Below, piece by piece: positions 1-6,167 of a DNA stretch of 7,349 nucleotides. Location of the stretch: contig CAKQHO010000143.1 of the NCBI GenBank assembly GCA_934234185.1, positions 1 through 7,349 of the forward strand. Reading direction: 5' to 3'. The DNA is from an uncultured Psychrobacillus sp. (GTDB taxonomy: Bacteria; Bacillota; Bacilli; Bacillales_A; Planococcaceae). The notes under the pieces were generated by a model. The model had not been told where the DNA came from and searched no databases. It saw only the letters and a program-made list of their open reading frames with translations. The position numbers were made by a program, and so were the translations under genes. Positions within the stretch are counted from its first letter, which is position 1; each line of letters begins with the position of its first letter.

Positions 1-627
1 GAGCGTGATAAGCAAGTTGCAACAGCGGCTGGTGTAGATGTGCTATTTACTCCAACTCCTGAGGAAATGTATCCCTTTGAAAGTGGTATCAGCATTCAAG
101 TCGGGGAAATTTCCACCAAGCTATGTGGAGCAAGTAGACCTGGACATTTTGATGGTGTGTTAAAAGTAATTACCAAGCTATTTCATTTAGTACAACCGAC
201 AAGAGCTTATTTTGGACAAAAGGATGCACAACAATTAGCTATTGTGAAACTTTTTTCTGTGGCATATAATTTTCCAGTTGAGGTTATTGGCGTACCAACA
301 GTACGTGAAGCGGATGGCCTCGCTAAGAGCTCCAGAAATGTCTTTTTGAGCGACGACGAACGAGAAGAAGCTACTCATTTATATAAAGCATTGCAATTGG
401 CAGAGCAAACATGGGATGAAACTGGATGCATAGAGAGCGCCATCAAGAATGGGAAAGAATACATTTTACAAAATACCTCCGGTAAAATAGATTATTTTGA
501 AGCACTTACCTATCCAACCTTGCAACCGGTTTCAGAATATTCTACTCAAATTTTATTTGCTACCGCTGTATTTTTTGAGAAAGCACGTTTGATTGATAAT
601 ATTATAGTAGATGTAAAGGAAGTGTAA
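1..627 (+). CDS. panC: Pantothenate synthetase (pantoate--beta-alanine ligase), 5'-truncated by window edge
   Basis: This cytoplasmic enzyme joins pantoate to beta-alanine using ATP, through a pantoyl-adenylate, in the last step of pantothenate synthesis. The reading frame is open from base 1, and 208 residues are visible up to the TAA at 625-627. Compared with the roughly 286-residue B. subtilis protein, about 75 N-terminal residues, including the HIGH-type ATP motif, lie outside the window. Visible family motifs are GHFDGV (visible residues 48-53), FGQKDAQQ (71-78) and the KMSKS-like loop in DGLAKSSRN (LAKSSRN at 107-113). The C-terminal KARLIDNIIVD segment is also typical of PanC. No frameshift or missing motif is seen in the visible part. 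panD starts two bases after the stop, so the two are surely co-transcribed, and panB is expected upstream. Identity is very secure; only the start is unseen. Confidence 0.97.
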   Translation, partial: ERDKQVATAAGVDVLFTPTPEEMYPFESGISIQVGEISTKLCGASRPGHFDGVLKVITKLFHLVQPTRAYFGQKDAQQLAIVKLFSVAYNFPVEVIGVPTVREADGLAKSSRNVFLSDDEREEATHLYKALQLAEQTWDETGCIESAIKNGKEYILQNTSGKIDYFEALTYPTLQPVSEYSTQILFATAVFFEKARLIDNIIVDVKEV

Positions 628-629
628 AT

Positions 630-1013
630 ATGTTACGTATGATGCTAAACGGGAAAATTCACCGTGCAGTAGTAACAGAGGCAGATTTAAACTATGTTGG
701 AAGCATTACGATAGATCAAAATATTCTAGATGCTGTAGGCATGCTGCCAAACGAAAAGGTTCACATTGTGAATAATAATAATGGAGCACGATTTGAAACA
801 TATATTATCGCTGGAGAAAGAGGTACTGGTGTCATTTGTGTGAATGGTGCAGCGGCTCGACTTGTCCAACGTGGAGATGTCGTTATTATCATTTCATATG
901 CTTACGTGATGAACGAGGAAGCTAAAGACCATCAGCCAACAGTTGCCATCATGAATCCAGATAACACGATTAACCAAATCATTCACTACGAGCCAGAAGC
1001 GACTGTGATGTAA
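630..1013 (+). CDS. panD: Aspartate 1-decarboxylase proenzyme
   Basis: PanD decarboxylates L-aspartate to beta-alanine, the substrate PanC needs. The 127-residue length equals that of B. subtilis PanD. The proenzyme cleaves itself between Gly24 and Ser25, which creates the pyruvoyl group; here the site reads YVGSITID with G24 and S25 exactly in register. Lys9, His11, Tyr22, Arg54, Thr57 and Tyr58, the active-site and processing residues known from the E. coli enzyme, are all present, as is the block VNNNNGARFETYII. The start at 630 has a GGA-containing ribosome site in the last codons of panC (about 617-624), which suggests translational coupling. An alternative ATG at 639 is less likely because it would shorten the N-terminus before Lys9. 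An intrinsic terminator follows 16 bases after the stop, so the pan operon ends here. Confidence 0.98.
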   Translation: MLRMMLNGKIHRAVVTEADLNYVGSITIDQNILDAVGMLPNEKVHIVNNNNGARFETYIIAGERGTGVICVNGAAARLVQRGDVVIIISYAYVMNEEAKDHQPTVAIMNPDNTINQIIHYEPEATVM

Positions 1014-1029
1014 AAAGATAATAATCTGT

Positions 1030-1064
1030 AATGCCATGAACCCAGTGTCCATGGCATTTTTATT
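1030..1064 (+). terminator. Intrinsic terminator of the pan operon
   Basis: A 9-bp perfect stem AATGCCATG (1030-1038) pairs with CATGGCATT (1050-1058) around an 11-base loop. It is followed directly by more T residues (T-run 1057-1061, then A and TT). It sits 16 bases after the panD stop and separates the pan genes from the dinG unit. The T-tail is short, so termination may be partial. Confidence 0.8.
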
Positions 1065-1200
1065 GTCCCTCGAGTCAAGTGAGGAGCGTATCTGTTTACT
1101 TCTCGAAGGCAGGGCTGGTATGGTTTTATTGCTAAAACGAAACTCCAATTGTTATACGTCTTGGATGGTATCTCTCAACATTTCCTTTCTAAATATAGAT
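1065..1200. other. Intergenic stretch without recognised gene
   Basis: This is part of the 352-base gap between panD and dinG. I see no protein-coding signature here. An open frame runs from 1036 to 1224, but it starts inside the terminator hairpin, has no ribosome site, and its translation is not recognisable. A poor -35/-10-like pair (TTGCTA at 1129-1134, TATACG at 1153-1158, 18-base spacer, four of six matches each) is too weak to call. A 5-bp hairpin GTTTT/AAAAC lies near 1124-1138. No LexA-type box (GAAC-N4-GTTC) is present. Confidence 0.5.
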
Positions 1201-1211
1201 TATGGTACAAT
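1201..1211 (+). promoter_or_regulatory. Extended -10 promoter for the dinG transcription unit
   Basis: The sequence TATGGTACAAT matches the extended -10 form TRTGnTATAAT with one mismatch, giving a -10 hexamer TACAAT at 1206-1211. No good -35 is visible 16-18 bases upstream, which is usual for extended -10 promoters. Transcription would start at about 1216-1220, leaving a leader of roughly 55 bases to the small ORF at 1275 and about 148 bases to dinG. It lies downstream of the pan terminator, which fits a separate unit. No SOS box overlaps it. The assignment is by motif only. Confidence 0.5.
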
Positions 1212-1247
1212 TTTTATGGAATAGGGAGTAAGATAAGTGTAATAAAG

Positions 1248-1300
1248 ATGTTTTGATGCAAGGGTGTGGATGAAATGATTGAGCGTTTGCATCAATCCAT
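1248..1300 (+). repeat. 9-bp perfect inverted repeat in the dinG leader
   Basis: TTGATGCAA (1253-1261) and TTGCATCAA (1287-1295) are exact reverse complements. A G-U pair (1262/1286) can extend the stem inward, and ATG/CAT (1248-1250 with 1298-1300) can extend it outward across a 2x2 internal loop. In RNA this gives a stem with a loop of about 24 bases that holds the ribosome site (GGGTG, 1262-1266) and ATG (1275) of the possible small ORF. In DNA, each arm is itself TTG-N3-CAA, and the centres are 34 bp apart, so a pair of protein-binding sites is the alternative. One 9-bp repeat at this spacing is roughly what chance gives per 7 kb; its position in a short leader is what makes it notable. 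Confidence 0.45.
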
Positions 1301-1364
1301 GTCCCTCTTTAACAGAGCCTTCTTAATAGCAATAGAAAAATTTAAAGACGGTGAGTTGAAATAA
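1275..1364 (+). CDS. Possible 29-residue small ORF or leader peptide upstream of dinG
   Basis: ATG at 1275 opens 29 codons ending in TAA at 1362-1364, one base before the dinG TTG. A GGGTG ribosome-site candidate (1262-1266) lies eight bases upstream. A GTG at 1266 is a less likely start because it overlaps that site. The peptide begins MIERLHQSMSLFNRAF and ends EKFKDGELK. It has an alternating polar and hydrophobic pattern suited to one amphipathic helix, with no signal peptide and no run of a single amino acid such as classical attenuator peptides carry. I do not recognise it. It could be a true small protein, a leader whose translation couples to dinG, the remnant of a longer gene's N-terminus, or chance. 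The dinG ribosome site lies inside its final codons, which favours coupling if it is translated. Confidence 0.4.
   Translation: MIERLHQSMSLFNRAFLIAIEKFKDGELK
1303..1351 (+). promoter_or_regulatory. Possible weak hairpin pairing with the dinG ribosome site
   Basis: TCTTTAA (1306-1312) is the exact reverse complement of TTAAAGA (1342-1348). Across one C-C mismatch, CC (1303-1304) can also pair with GG (1350-1351), the first two bases of the dinG Shine-Dalgarno sequence. The loop is 29 bases and the stem is mostly A-U, so it would be weak. If formed it could lower dinG initiation until a ribosome translating the small ORF opens it. A match of this length is easily found by chance. Confidence 0.2.
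1350..1355 (+). promoter_or_regulatory. Ribosome binding site that fixes the TTG start of dinG
   Basis: GGTGAG lies 10 bases before TTG at 1366. An in-frame TGA at 1357-1359 blocks any earlier start. The conserved exonuclease residue Asp10 follows nine codons later, and no ATG occurs in frame before residue 83. TTG at 1366 is therefore the only start compatible with an intact exonuclease domain. Confidence 0.85.
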
Positions 1365-1365
1365 A

Positions 1366-4116
1366 TTGGAAAATCACAAATATGCAGTTGTTGATATTGA
1401 AACAACAGGTCATTCATCTTCTGGTGGCGATCGGATTATTCAACTTGCCATTGTATTTATAGAGAATAATCAAGTGACAAATACGTACTCGACTTTTATT
1501 AACCCAGAACAAAAAATTCCTCTATTCATTCAGGATTTAACACATATCCAGGATAAGGATGTGAAGGATGCCCCAACCTTTGAAGAGGTGGCTCCTAACG
1601 TTTTAAATATGCTGCAGGATACCATTTTTGTAGCTCATAATATTCATTTTGACCTTTCCTTTATTCAAAAGGAACTACAGAGAGTAGGTTTACCAAAGCT
1701 TGTATGCAAAACAATTGATACAGTGGAGTTCGTCAAGCTAATGTATCCTAATCTTTATAGCTTTAAGCTACAAGATATTGCAATAGAGCTTGGTATTAGT
1801 CTAGAATCAGCCCATCGCGCCGATGATGATGCGTTAGCTACGGCACATCTTCTTCTGAAATGCTATGCAAGACTTTTAGAGCTGCCTTTAAAGACGATAG
1901 AATTACTACATAAACGATCATTTTCTTTAAAATCAAACCTGTCCTTTCTTTTTTATGAAGTACTCAACCAAAAGAGAAGAGACGTAGATACATTCGATTA
2001 TGAGCTTTATAAAGGGATGCCTTTAAGGAAAATAAGCTCCCCATTGCCTTTTGCACAGGAGGAGCTTATATTTCCGACAACCATTAAAAATAAAAATGAG
2101 TTATTGAAAAGAGGGTTCTCCCACTTTGAAGAAAGACCAGGACAGTTTGATTTTATGGATAAAGTATACGAGGCCTTTTCCAATCGGCAGGAGATAGTCT
2201 GTGAAGCGGAAACTGGGATAGGAAAAACGCTTGCTTACCTCTTACCTGCTATTCTTTATGGGATACAGGAAAAGAAGCCTGTCATTATTAGTACTTATAC
2301 AACTCATTTAATCGATCAGTTAATTCAAGATGAAATTCCGAAGCTAGAGCTTATGTTAGGCATGAACCTTCAGGTTGCAAAATTACAAGGTATTCATCAC
2401 TATATAGACTTAAATAGGTTTTCCGAGCATTTGCATGGGGAGGATGAATCATATGATGAAACCTTTACTATCATGCAAGTTCTTGTTTGGTTAACACTAA
2501 CAGATGAGGGTGATCTTTCCGAGCTGAATGTATCAGGTGGTGGTCAGCTCTTCCTCGATAAAATTCGTCGTACAGCTGACCAATTGCCGCTAGATGGTAG
2601 GGAGCTGGATTATTATCACCGAGCAGTCCAAAAAAGCAGAAATTGCCATGTATTAATCACCAACCATGCGATGATCATGGCTGATAAGGACAGAGAAAAT
2701 AAATTGCTTGCCCATGGGTGTGGAACAATTATAGACGAAGCCCACCAAATGATTACTGCAAGTATGGCTAAAAATGAACGAATCTTTTCCTATACGAATT
2801 GGAAGTATGTGTTAGGGCAATTTGGAACCCTAGATACGGAGCAGCTATTAAATAGGCTCAGTATGTTAAATGTGTCCTTAACGAACCGCATTAAGCTTGA
2901 AAAGCTATTATTTCATGTGGTAGAGTCATTTGATGTTGCTATTTCGTATGTGCTTCAGGCCGTTCAAACAATTCCATTTTCGAACAAGCATACGAAGAAA
3001 TCTTTCGTTTTAGAGGATTTATTGCTAAATAAATCAGCTTTTCAACGAGTGTCCACGCATATCCAAGACTTTATTGATTTATCCAAAGCGATCCTTCAAG
3101 CACATTCCTCTTTTTCCGATGATAAAGAAGAAATGGTGCTGAAGCATGAATGGGATTTCTGGTTAAGAGAGCTAGAGATTAAAGTAAGCGAATGGGATGA
3201 AATTTTTCTAGTAGATATTCCTTTAGAGGCAAAATGGCTGGAGCTAGATACGAGAAGCATCCCTGGCAGTTTAACTGTCATTAAAAAGCCATTAAATTAT
3301 CAAGCAGCTATCAAGGATGCTGTGGATGGCTTCCGCCAAAATGGAGGAATAGTTTGGACCTCTGGAACTCTAACCGTTCCAAACAATCAGCACTTTATCA
3401 CTGCACAGCTCGGACTAGGTGCAGAGATTCCAGTCTATCATTTTGTTGCGTCTCCTGATTTTTATCAAGGCGCTGAGCTGTTGATAATCGAGGATATGCC
3501 TGATATTCAACAGGTTTCCCAAAGTGACTATATTGAATCTGTGGCGGAAGCAATCGTACAAACGGTGCTTGTGACAGAGGGTCGATGCTTTGTGTTGTTT
3601 ACTTCTCAGGAAATGCTGCGAAGAACAGTAGAATTAATTCAGGAAACAGAGCTGCTGGATGAGTACATGTTATTTGCACAAGGTATTACTTCTGGAAGTA
3701 GGATGCGGCTTTTAAAATCATTCCAGCGTTTTTCTAAATCTATTTTATTTGGAACAAATAGCTTTTGGGAGGGTGTAGATGTACCAGGGGATGCCTTATC
3801 CGTAGTAATAATGGTACGTCTGCCATTTTCTTCTCCTGACGATCCGCTCTATAGAAAACGATCCGAGCTATTGACTCAGAACGGAGAGAACGCATTCACA
3901 GCATATTCCCTTCCTGAGGCTATCTTACGATTTAGACAAGGATTTGGCAGATTGATACGATCAGCATCTGATAAAGGGGTATTCATTGTATTAGATCGCA
4001 GGATTGAAACAAAATCATATGGAAGTGAGTTTTTACAAGCTATTCCTAATATTCCGGTAAAGAAAGTATCTCTAGAAAATATAGTCTTAGAGCTCGAAAA
4101 TTGGTATACTAATTAG
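1366..4116 (+). CDS. dinG: DinG-family protein: DEDDh 3'-5' exonuclease fused to XPD-like helicase domain without Fe-S cysteines
   Basis: The 916-residue length is close to the Bacillus protein (about 930). Residues 5-165 form a DEDDh exonuclease: Asp10 and Glu12 in DIETTG, Asp96 in HNIHFD, and His150/Asp155 in HRADDD. Residues about 245-910 form an XPD/DinG superfamily 2 domain: Walker A AETGIGKT (281-288, Lys287), DEAH (457-460), motif III WTSGTL (664-669), motif IV VLFTS (743-747), motif V FGTNSFWEGVD (795-805), and motif VI with Gln858, Arg862 and Arg865. Between Walker A and DEAH, where E. coli DinG and XPD carry four cluster cysteines, only Cys427 and Cys451 occur, and the usual YLC position reads HHYIDL, so no Fe-S cluster is expected. 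The Staphylococcus aureus orthologue with the same architecture is known to be an ssDNA/RNA 3'-5' exonuclease with ATPase but no helicase activity. I infer the same here, with a role in removing toxic DNA or R-loop intermediates. The start is TTG. Confidence 0.95.
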   Translation: MENHKYAVVDIETTGHSSSGGDRIIQLAIVFIENNQVTNTYSTFINPEQKIPLFIQDLTHIQDKDVKDAPTFEEVAPNVLNMLQDTIFVAHNIHFDLSFIQKELQRVGLPKLVCKTIDTVEFVKLMYPNLYSFKLQDIAIELGISLESAHRADDDALATAHLLLKCYARLLELPLKTIELLHKRSFSLKSNLSFLFYEVLNQKRRDVDTFDYELYKGMPLRKISSPLPFAQEELIFPTTIKNKNELLKRGFSHFEERPGQFDFMDKVYEAFSNRQEIVCEAETGIGKTLAYLLPAILYGIQEKKPVIISTYTTHLIDQLIQDEIPKLELMLGMNLQVAKLQGIHHYIDLNRFSEHLHGEDESYDETFTIMQVLVWLTLTDEGDLSELNVSGGGQLFLDKIRRTADQLPLDGRELDYYHRAVQKSRNCHVLITNHAMIMADKDRENKLLAHGCGTIIDEAHQMITASMAKNERIFSYTNWKYVLGQFGTLDTEQLLNRLSMLNVSLTNRIKLEKLLFHVVESFDVAISYVLQAVQTIPFSNKHTKKSFVLEDLLLNKSAFQRVSTHIQDFIDLSKAILQAHSSFSDDKEEMVLKHEWDFWLRELEIKVSEWDEIFLVDIPLEAKWLELDTRSIPGSLTVIKKPLNYQAAIKDAVDGFRQNGGIVWTSGTLTVPNNQHFITAQLGLGAEIPVYHFVASPDFYQGAELLIIEDMPDIQQVSQSDYIESVAEAIVQTVLVTEGRCFVLFTSQEMLRRTVELIQETELLDEYMLFAQGITSGSRMRLLKSFQRFSKSILFGTNSFWEGVDVPGDALSVVIMVRLPFSSPDDPLYRKRSELLTQNGENAFTAYSLPEAILRFRQGFGRLIRSASDKGVFIVLDRRIETKSYGSEFLQAIPNIPVKKVSLENIVLELENWYTN

Positions 4117-4143
4117 GATGAGTATTAGAAAGCAGGTAGAAAT

Positions 4144-4314
4144 ATGGAAAATAAAATCGAAGTTATTTCAACTGTGACGATTAAATACCAATCTGACCTA
4201 TACAAGGTAGTCGACGTATTAAATCGTTCCTTGAAAGAGCAGGACTTAATGTTTGGCTTGGCACTAGATAAAGAAGACCAAGAAAAAGCAGTCTTTACGA
4301 TTTACAGGACGTAA
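4144..4314 (+). CDS. ypmA: Conserved small protein YpmA (DUF4264-type), function unknown
   Basis: The ATG at 4144 opens 56 codons, ending in TAA at 4312-4314. The protein starts MENKIEVISTVTIKYQSDLY and ends KAVFTIYRT, and its length and sequence character match the 56-residue B. subtilis YpmA. A ribosome site AGGT (4134-4137) lies six bases upstream. It is soluble, with no membrane segment or signal peptide, and I see no catalytic or metal-binding motif. The pattern LYKVVDVLNRSLKEQDLMFGL suggests a compact alpha/beta fold. It sits between dinG (27 bases upstream) and tseB (2 bases downstream), the same place as in B. subtilis, so co-expression is very likely. The function is not known to me; neighbourhood alone does not tell whether it works with DinG or TseB. 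Confidence 0.9.
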   Translation: MENKIEVISTVTIKYQSDLYKVVDVLNRSLKEQDLMFGLALDKEDQEKAVFTIYRT

Positions 4315-4316
4315 GT

Positions 4317-4805
4317 ATGGCTTTAAAAAGATGGGTTATATTTCTTTCTGTTTTTACGCTTAGTCTCGTTGCCATCATAAGCCTGCTAATCTACTTTCAA
4401 GCAAAGTCTCCTTTTAAAGAAGCGAATGAAGCTGCAGAATCGTATTTGGTTAAAAATAACTTAATCGAGGAAGTAGAAGAATCATATCCCTACAACAGCA
4501 CGGCCTCTTATCATACTGTAGTAGGAAATACAGCAGAGGGAGAAACAAAAGCGTTTTTTGTACCAGATAAGAATAGTGAAGAAACTATAATGGAAATTAA
4601 TTTAGCAGATGGTATTTCTAAAGAAGAAGCAATTTCCATAGCTTTGGCAGATACAAAGAACAGTAAGCTCTTGCACGCCAAGCTTGGTGTGGAAGAAGTA
4701 GGACCAGTATGGGAAATAACATATGTAAATCAGTCAGATAACCTAAATTACGTATATCTTCTCTTTGAAAATGGAGATTGGTGGAAACGAATATCTAACC
4801 TATAG
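4317..4805 (+). CDS. tseB: Membrane-anchored cell-wall elongation regulator TseB (YpmB), PepSY-like
   Basis: This is a 162-residue single-pass membrane protein. Lys4 and Arg5 precede a hydrophobic stretch at residues 6-27, so the N-terminus should be inside and residues about 30-162 outside the membrane. The outer part has a DUF5590-type segment beginning near FKEANEAAESYL (33-44) and a PepSY-like end (about 99-162) with SKEEAISIAL, VWEITYV and the C-terminal ENGDWWKRI. Length and layout match B. subtilis YpmB, renamed TseB, which is reported to interact with penicillin-binding protein PBP2A in side-wall elongation. The start at 4317 lies two bases after the ypmA stop, with its ribosome site AGGA (4306-4309) inside ypmA, so translation is probably coupled. 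In B. subtilis aspB follows; here asnS follows after 36 bases. There is no cleavage or lipobox signal, so the helix is an anchor. Confidence 0.88.
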   Translation: MALKRWVIFLSVFTLSLVAIISLLIYFQAKSPFKEANEAAESYLVKNNLIEEVEESYPYNSTASYHTVVGNTAEGETKAFFVPDKNSEETIMEINLADGISKEEAISIALADTKNSKLLHAKLGVEEVGPVWEITYVNQSDNLNYVYLLFENGDWWKRISNL

Positions 4806-4841
4806 GCTGACTATAAAACAATACAAGCTACGGAGGACACA

Positions 4842-6137
4842 ATGAAAAAAATTATGATTAAAGACATGGGTAATCATGTCGGAGAAACAATTAAACTTGG
4901 TGCTTGGCTTGCAAATAAACGTTCAAGCGGAAAAATCGCATTCTTACAGCTACGTGATGGCTCAGGGTTCGTTCAAGGAGTAGTAGTAAAAGCAGAAGTA
5001 GGAGAAGAGGTCTTCCAAGCTGCAAAAGGACTAACACAGGAAACATCTATGTACGTAGTTGGCGAAGTGACAAAGGACGAAAGATCCTCCTTTGGCTATG
5101 AGCTACAAGTAAAAGAAATTCAAGTGCTTCACGCTGCGGTGGATTTTCCTATTACACCAAAAGAGCATGGTACAGAATTTTTAATGGATAACCGCCATTT
5201 ATGGCTTCGTTCACGTAAACAGCATGCAATTATGAAAATTAGAAACGAAATTATTCGTGCTACATATGAATTTTTTAATGACCAAGGCTACGTTAAAATG
5301 GATCCACCTATTTTAACTGGATCTGCTCCAGAAGGAACTTCTGAACTTTTCCATACAAAATATTTTGATGAAGATGCATTTCTATCTCAATCTGGTCAAT
5401 TATACATGGAAGCGGCTGCGATGGCTTTAGGAAAAGTATTCTCCTTTGGACCAACGTTCCGTGCAGAAAAATCAAAAACGCGTCGTCATCTTATAGAGTT
5501 CTGGATGATCGAGCCGGAAATGGCATTTGTTGAATTTGATGAGAGCTTAGAAGTGCAGGAACAATATGTGTCTTATATTACTCAATCAGTGCTAGCTAAT
5601 TGCAAATTAGAGCTAGAGCGTCTTGGTCGTGATACAACCAAACTTGAAAATATTAAAGCACCATTCCCAAGAATTACGTATGATGATGCAATTACATTCT
5701 TGCACGAAAAAGGCTTTGATGATATTAAATGGGGAGATGACTTCGGAGCTCCACATGAAACAGCAATCGCAGAAAGCTATGACAAGCCTGTCTTTATCAC
5801 TCACTATCCTGTAGGGATTAAACCATTCTACATGCAGCCACATCCTGATCGTGACGATGTTGTTTTATGTGCTGATTTAATCGCTCCAGAAGGATATGGA
5901 GAGATCATTGGTGGCTCTGAGCGTATTCATGACTACGATTTATTAAAACAACGTATTCAAGAGCATGGATTGGATGAAGCTGCGTATGCATGGTATTTAG
6001 AGCTTCGCAAACAAGGGTCAGTGCCTCATTCAGGCTTTGGATTAGGATTAGAAAGAACAGTTGCTTGGCTAAGTGGTGCTGAACATGTTCGTGAATCTAT
6101 CCCATTCCCAAGACTGTTAAATAGACTGTATCCATAA
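4842..6137 (+). CDS. asnS: Asparaginyl-tRNA synthetase
   Basis: This cytoplasmic class II enzyme attaches asparagine to tRNA-Asn using ATP. Its 431 residues match the 430 of B. subtilis AsnS. An OB-fold anticodon-binding domain spans about residues 15-100. The catalytic domain follows with motif 1 around MKIRNEIIRATYEFF (131-145), the substrate loop SAPEGTSELF (161-170), motif 2 as FRAEKSKTRRHLIEFWMIEPE (206-226, Arg207), and motif 3 as GFGLGLERTVAWL (398-410, Arg405). The motif 2 form and the end IPFPRLLNRLYP are AsnRS rather than AspRS features. The start has a strong GGAGG ribosome site (4832-4836) five bases upstream. The 36-base gap to tseB has no promoter or T-box, so expression depends on read-through from upstream or a promoter I cannot see. 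dnaD follows after 30 bases. Confidence 0.98.
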   Translation: MKKIMIKDMGNHVGETIKLGAWLANKRSSGKIAFLQLRDGSGFVQGVVVKAEVGEEVFQAAKGLTQETSMYVVGEVTKDERSSFGYELQVKEIQVLHAAVDFPITPKEHGTEFLMDNRHLWLRSRKQHAIMKIRNEIIRATYEFFNDQGYVKMDPPILTGSAPEGTSELFHTKYFDEDAFLSQSGQLYMEAAAMALGKVFSFGPTFRAEKSKTRRHLIEFWMIEPEMAFVEFDESLEVQEQYVSYITQSVLANCKLELERLGRDTTKLENIKAPFPRITYDDAITFLHEKGFDDIKWGDDFGAPHETAIAESYDKPVFITHYPVGIKPFYMQPHPDRDDVVLCADLIAPEGYGEIIGGSERIHDYDLLKQRIQEHGLDEAAYAWYLELRKQGSVPHSGFGLGLERTVAWLSGAEHVRESIPFPRLLNRLYP

Positions 6138-6167
6138 ATAGATAGATGTTAGAAAGGGAGTGCGACT

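Noticed and set aside
1038..1049. GAACCCAGTGTC as a possible LexA/SOS box
   Set aside because: The second half matches GTTC at only two of four bases, and the sequence is part of the pan terminator hairpin, far from the dinG promoter.
894..1148. 84-codon open frame on the - strand
   Set aside because: About half of it is antisense to panD and it crosses the terminator. There is no ribosome site and no recognisable protein.
1129..1158. TTGCTA / TATACG as a sigma-A promoter
   Set aside because: Only four of six matches in each hexamer with an 18-base spacer, expected by chance in AT-rich DNA. The extended -10 at 1201-1211 is better placed and better matched.
1036..1224. 62-codon open frame on the + strand in the panD-dinG gap
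   Set aside because: It starts inside the loop and stem of the pan terminator, has no ribosome site, overlaps the proposed dinG promoter and gives an unrecognisable translation.
4806..4841. T-box riboswitch or remnant of aspB before asnS
   Set aside because: The 36-base gap is far too short for a T-box, has no terminator, and shows no aminotransferase-like codons.
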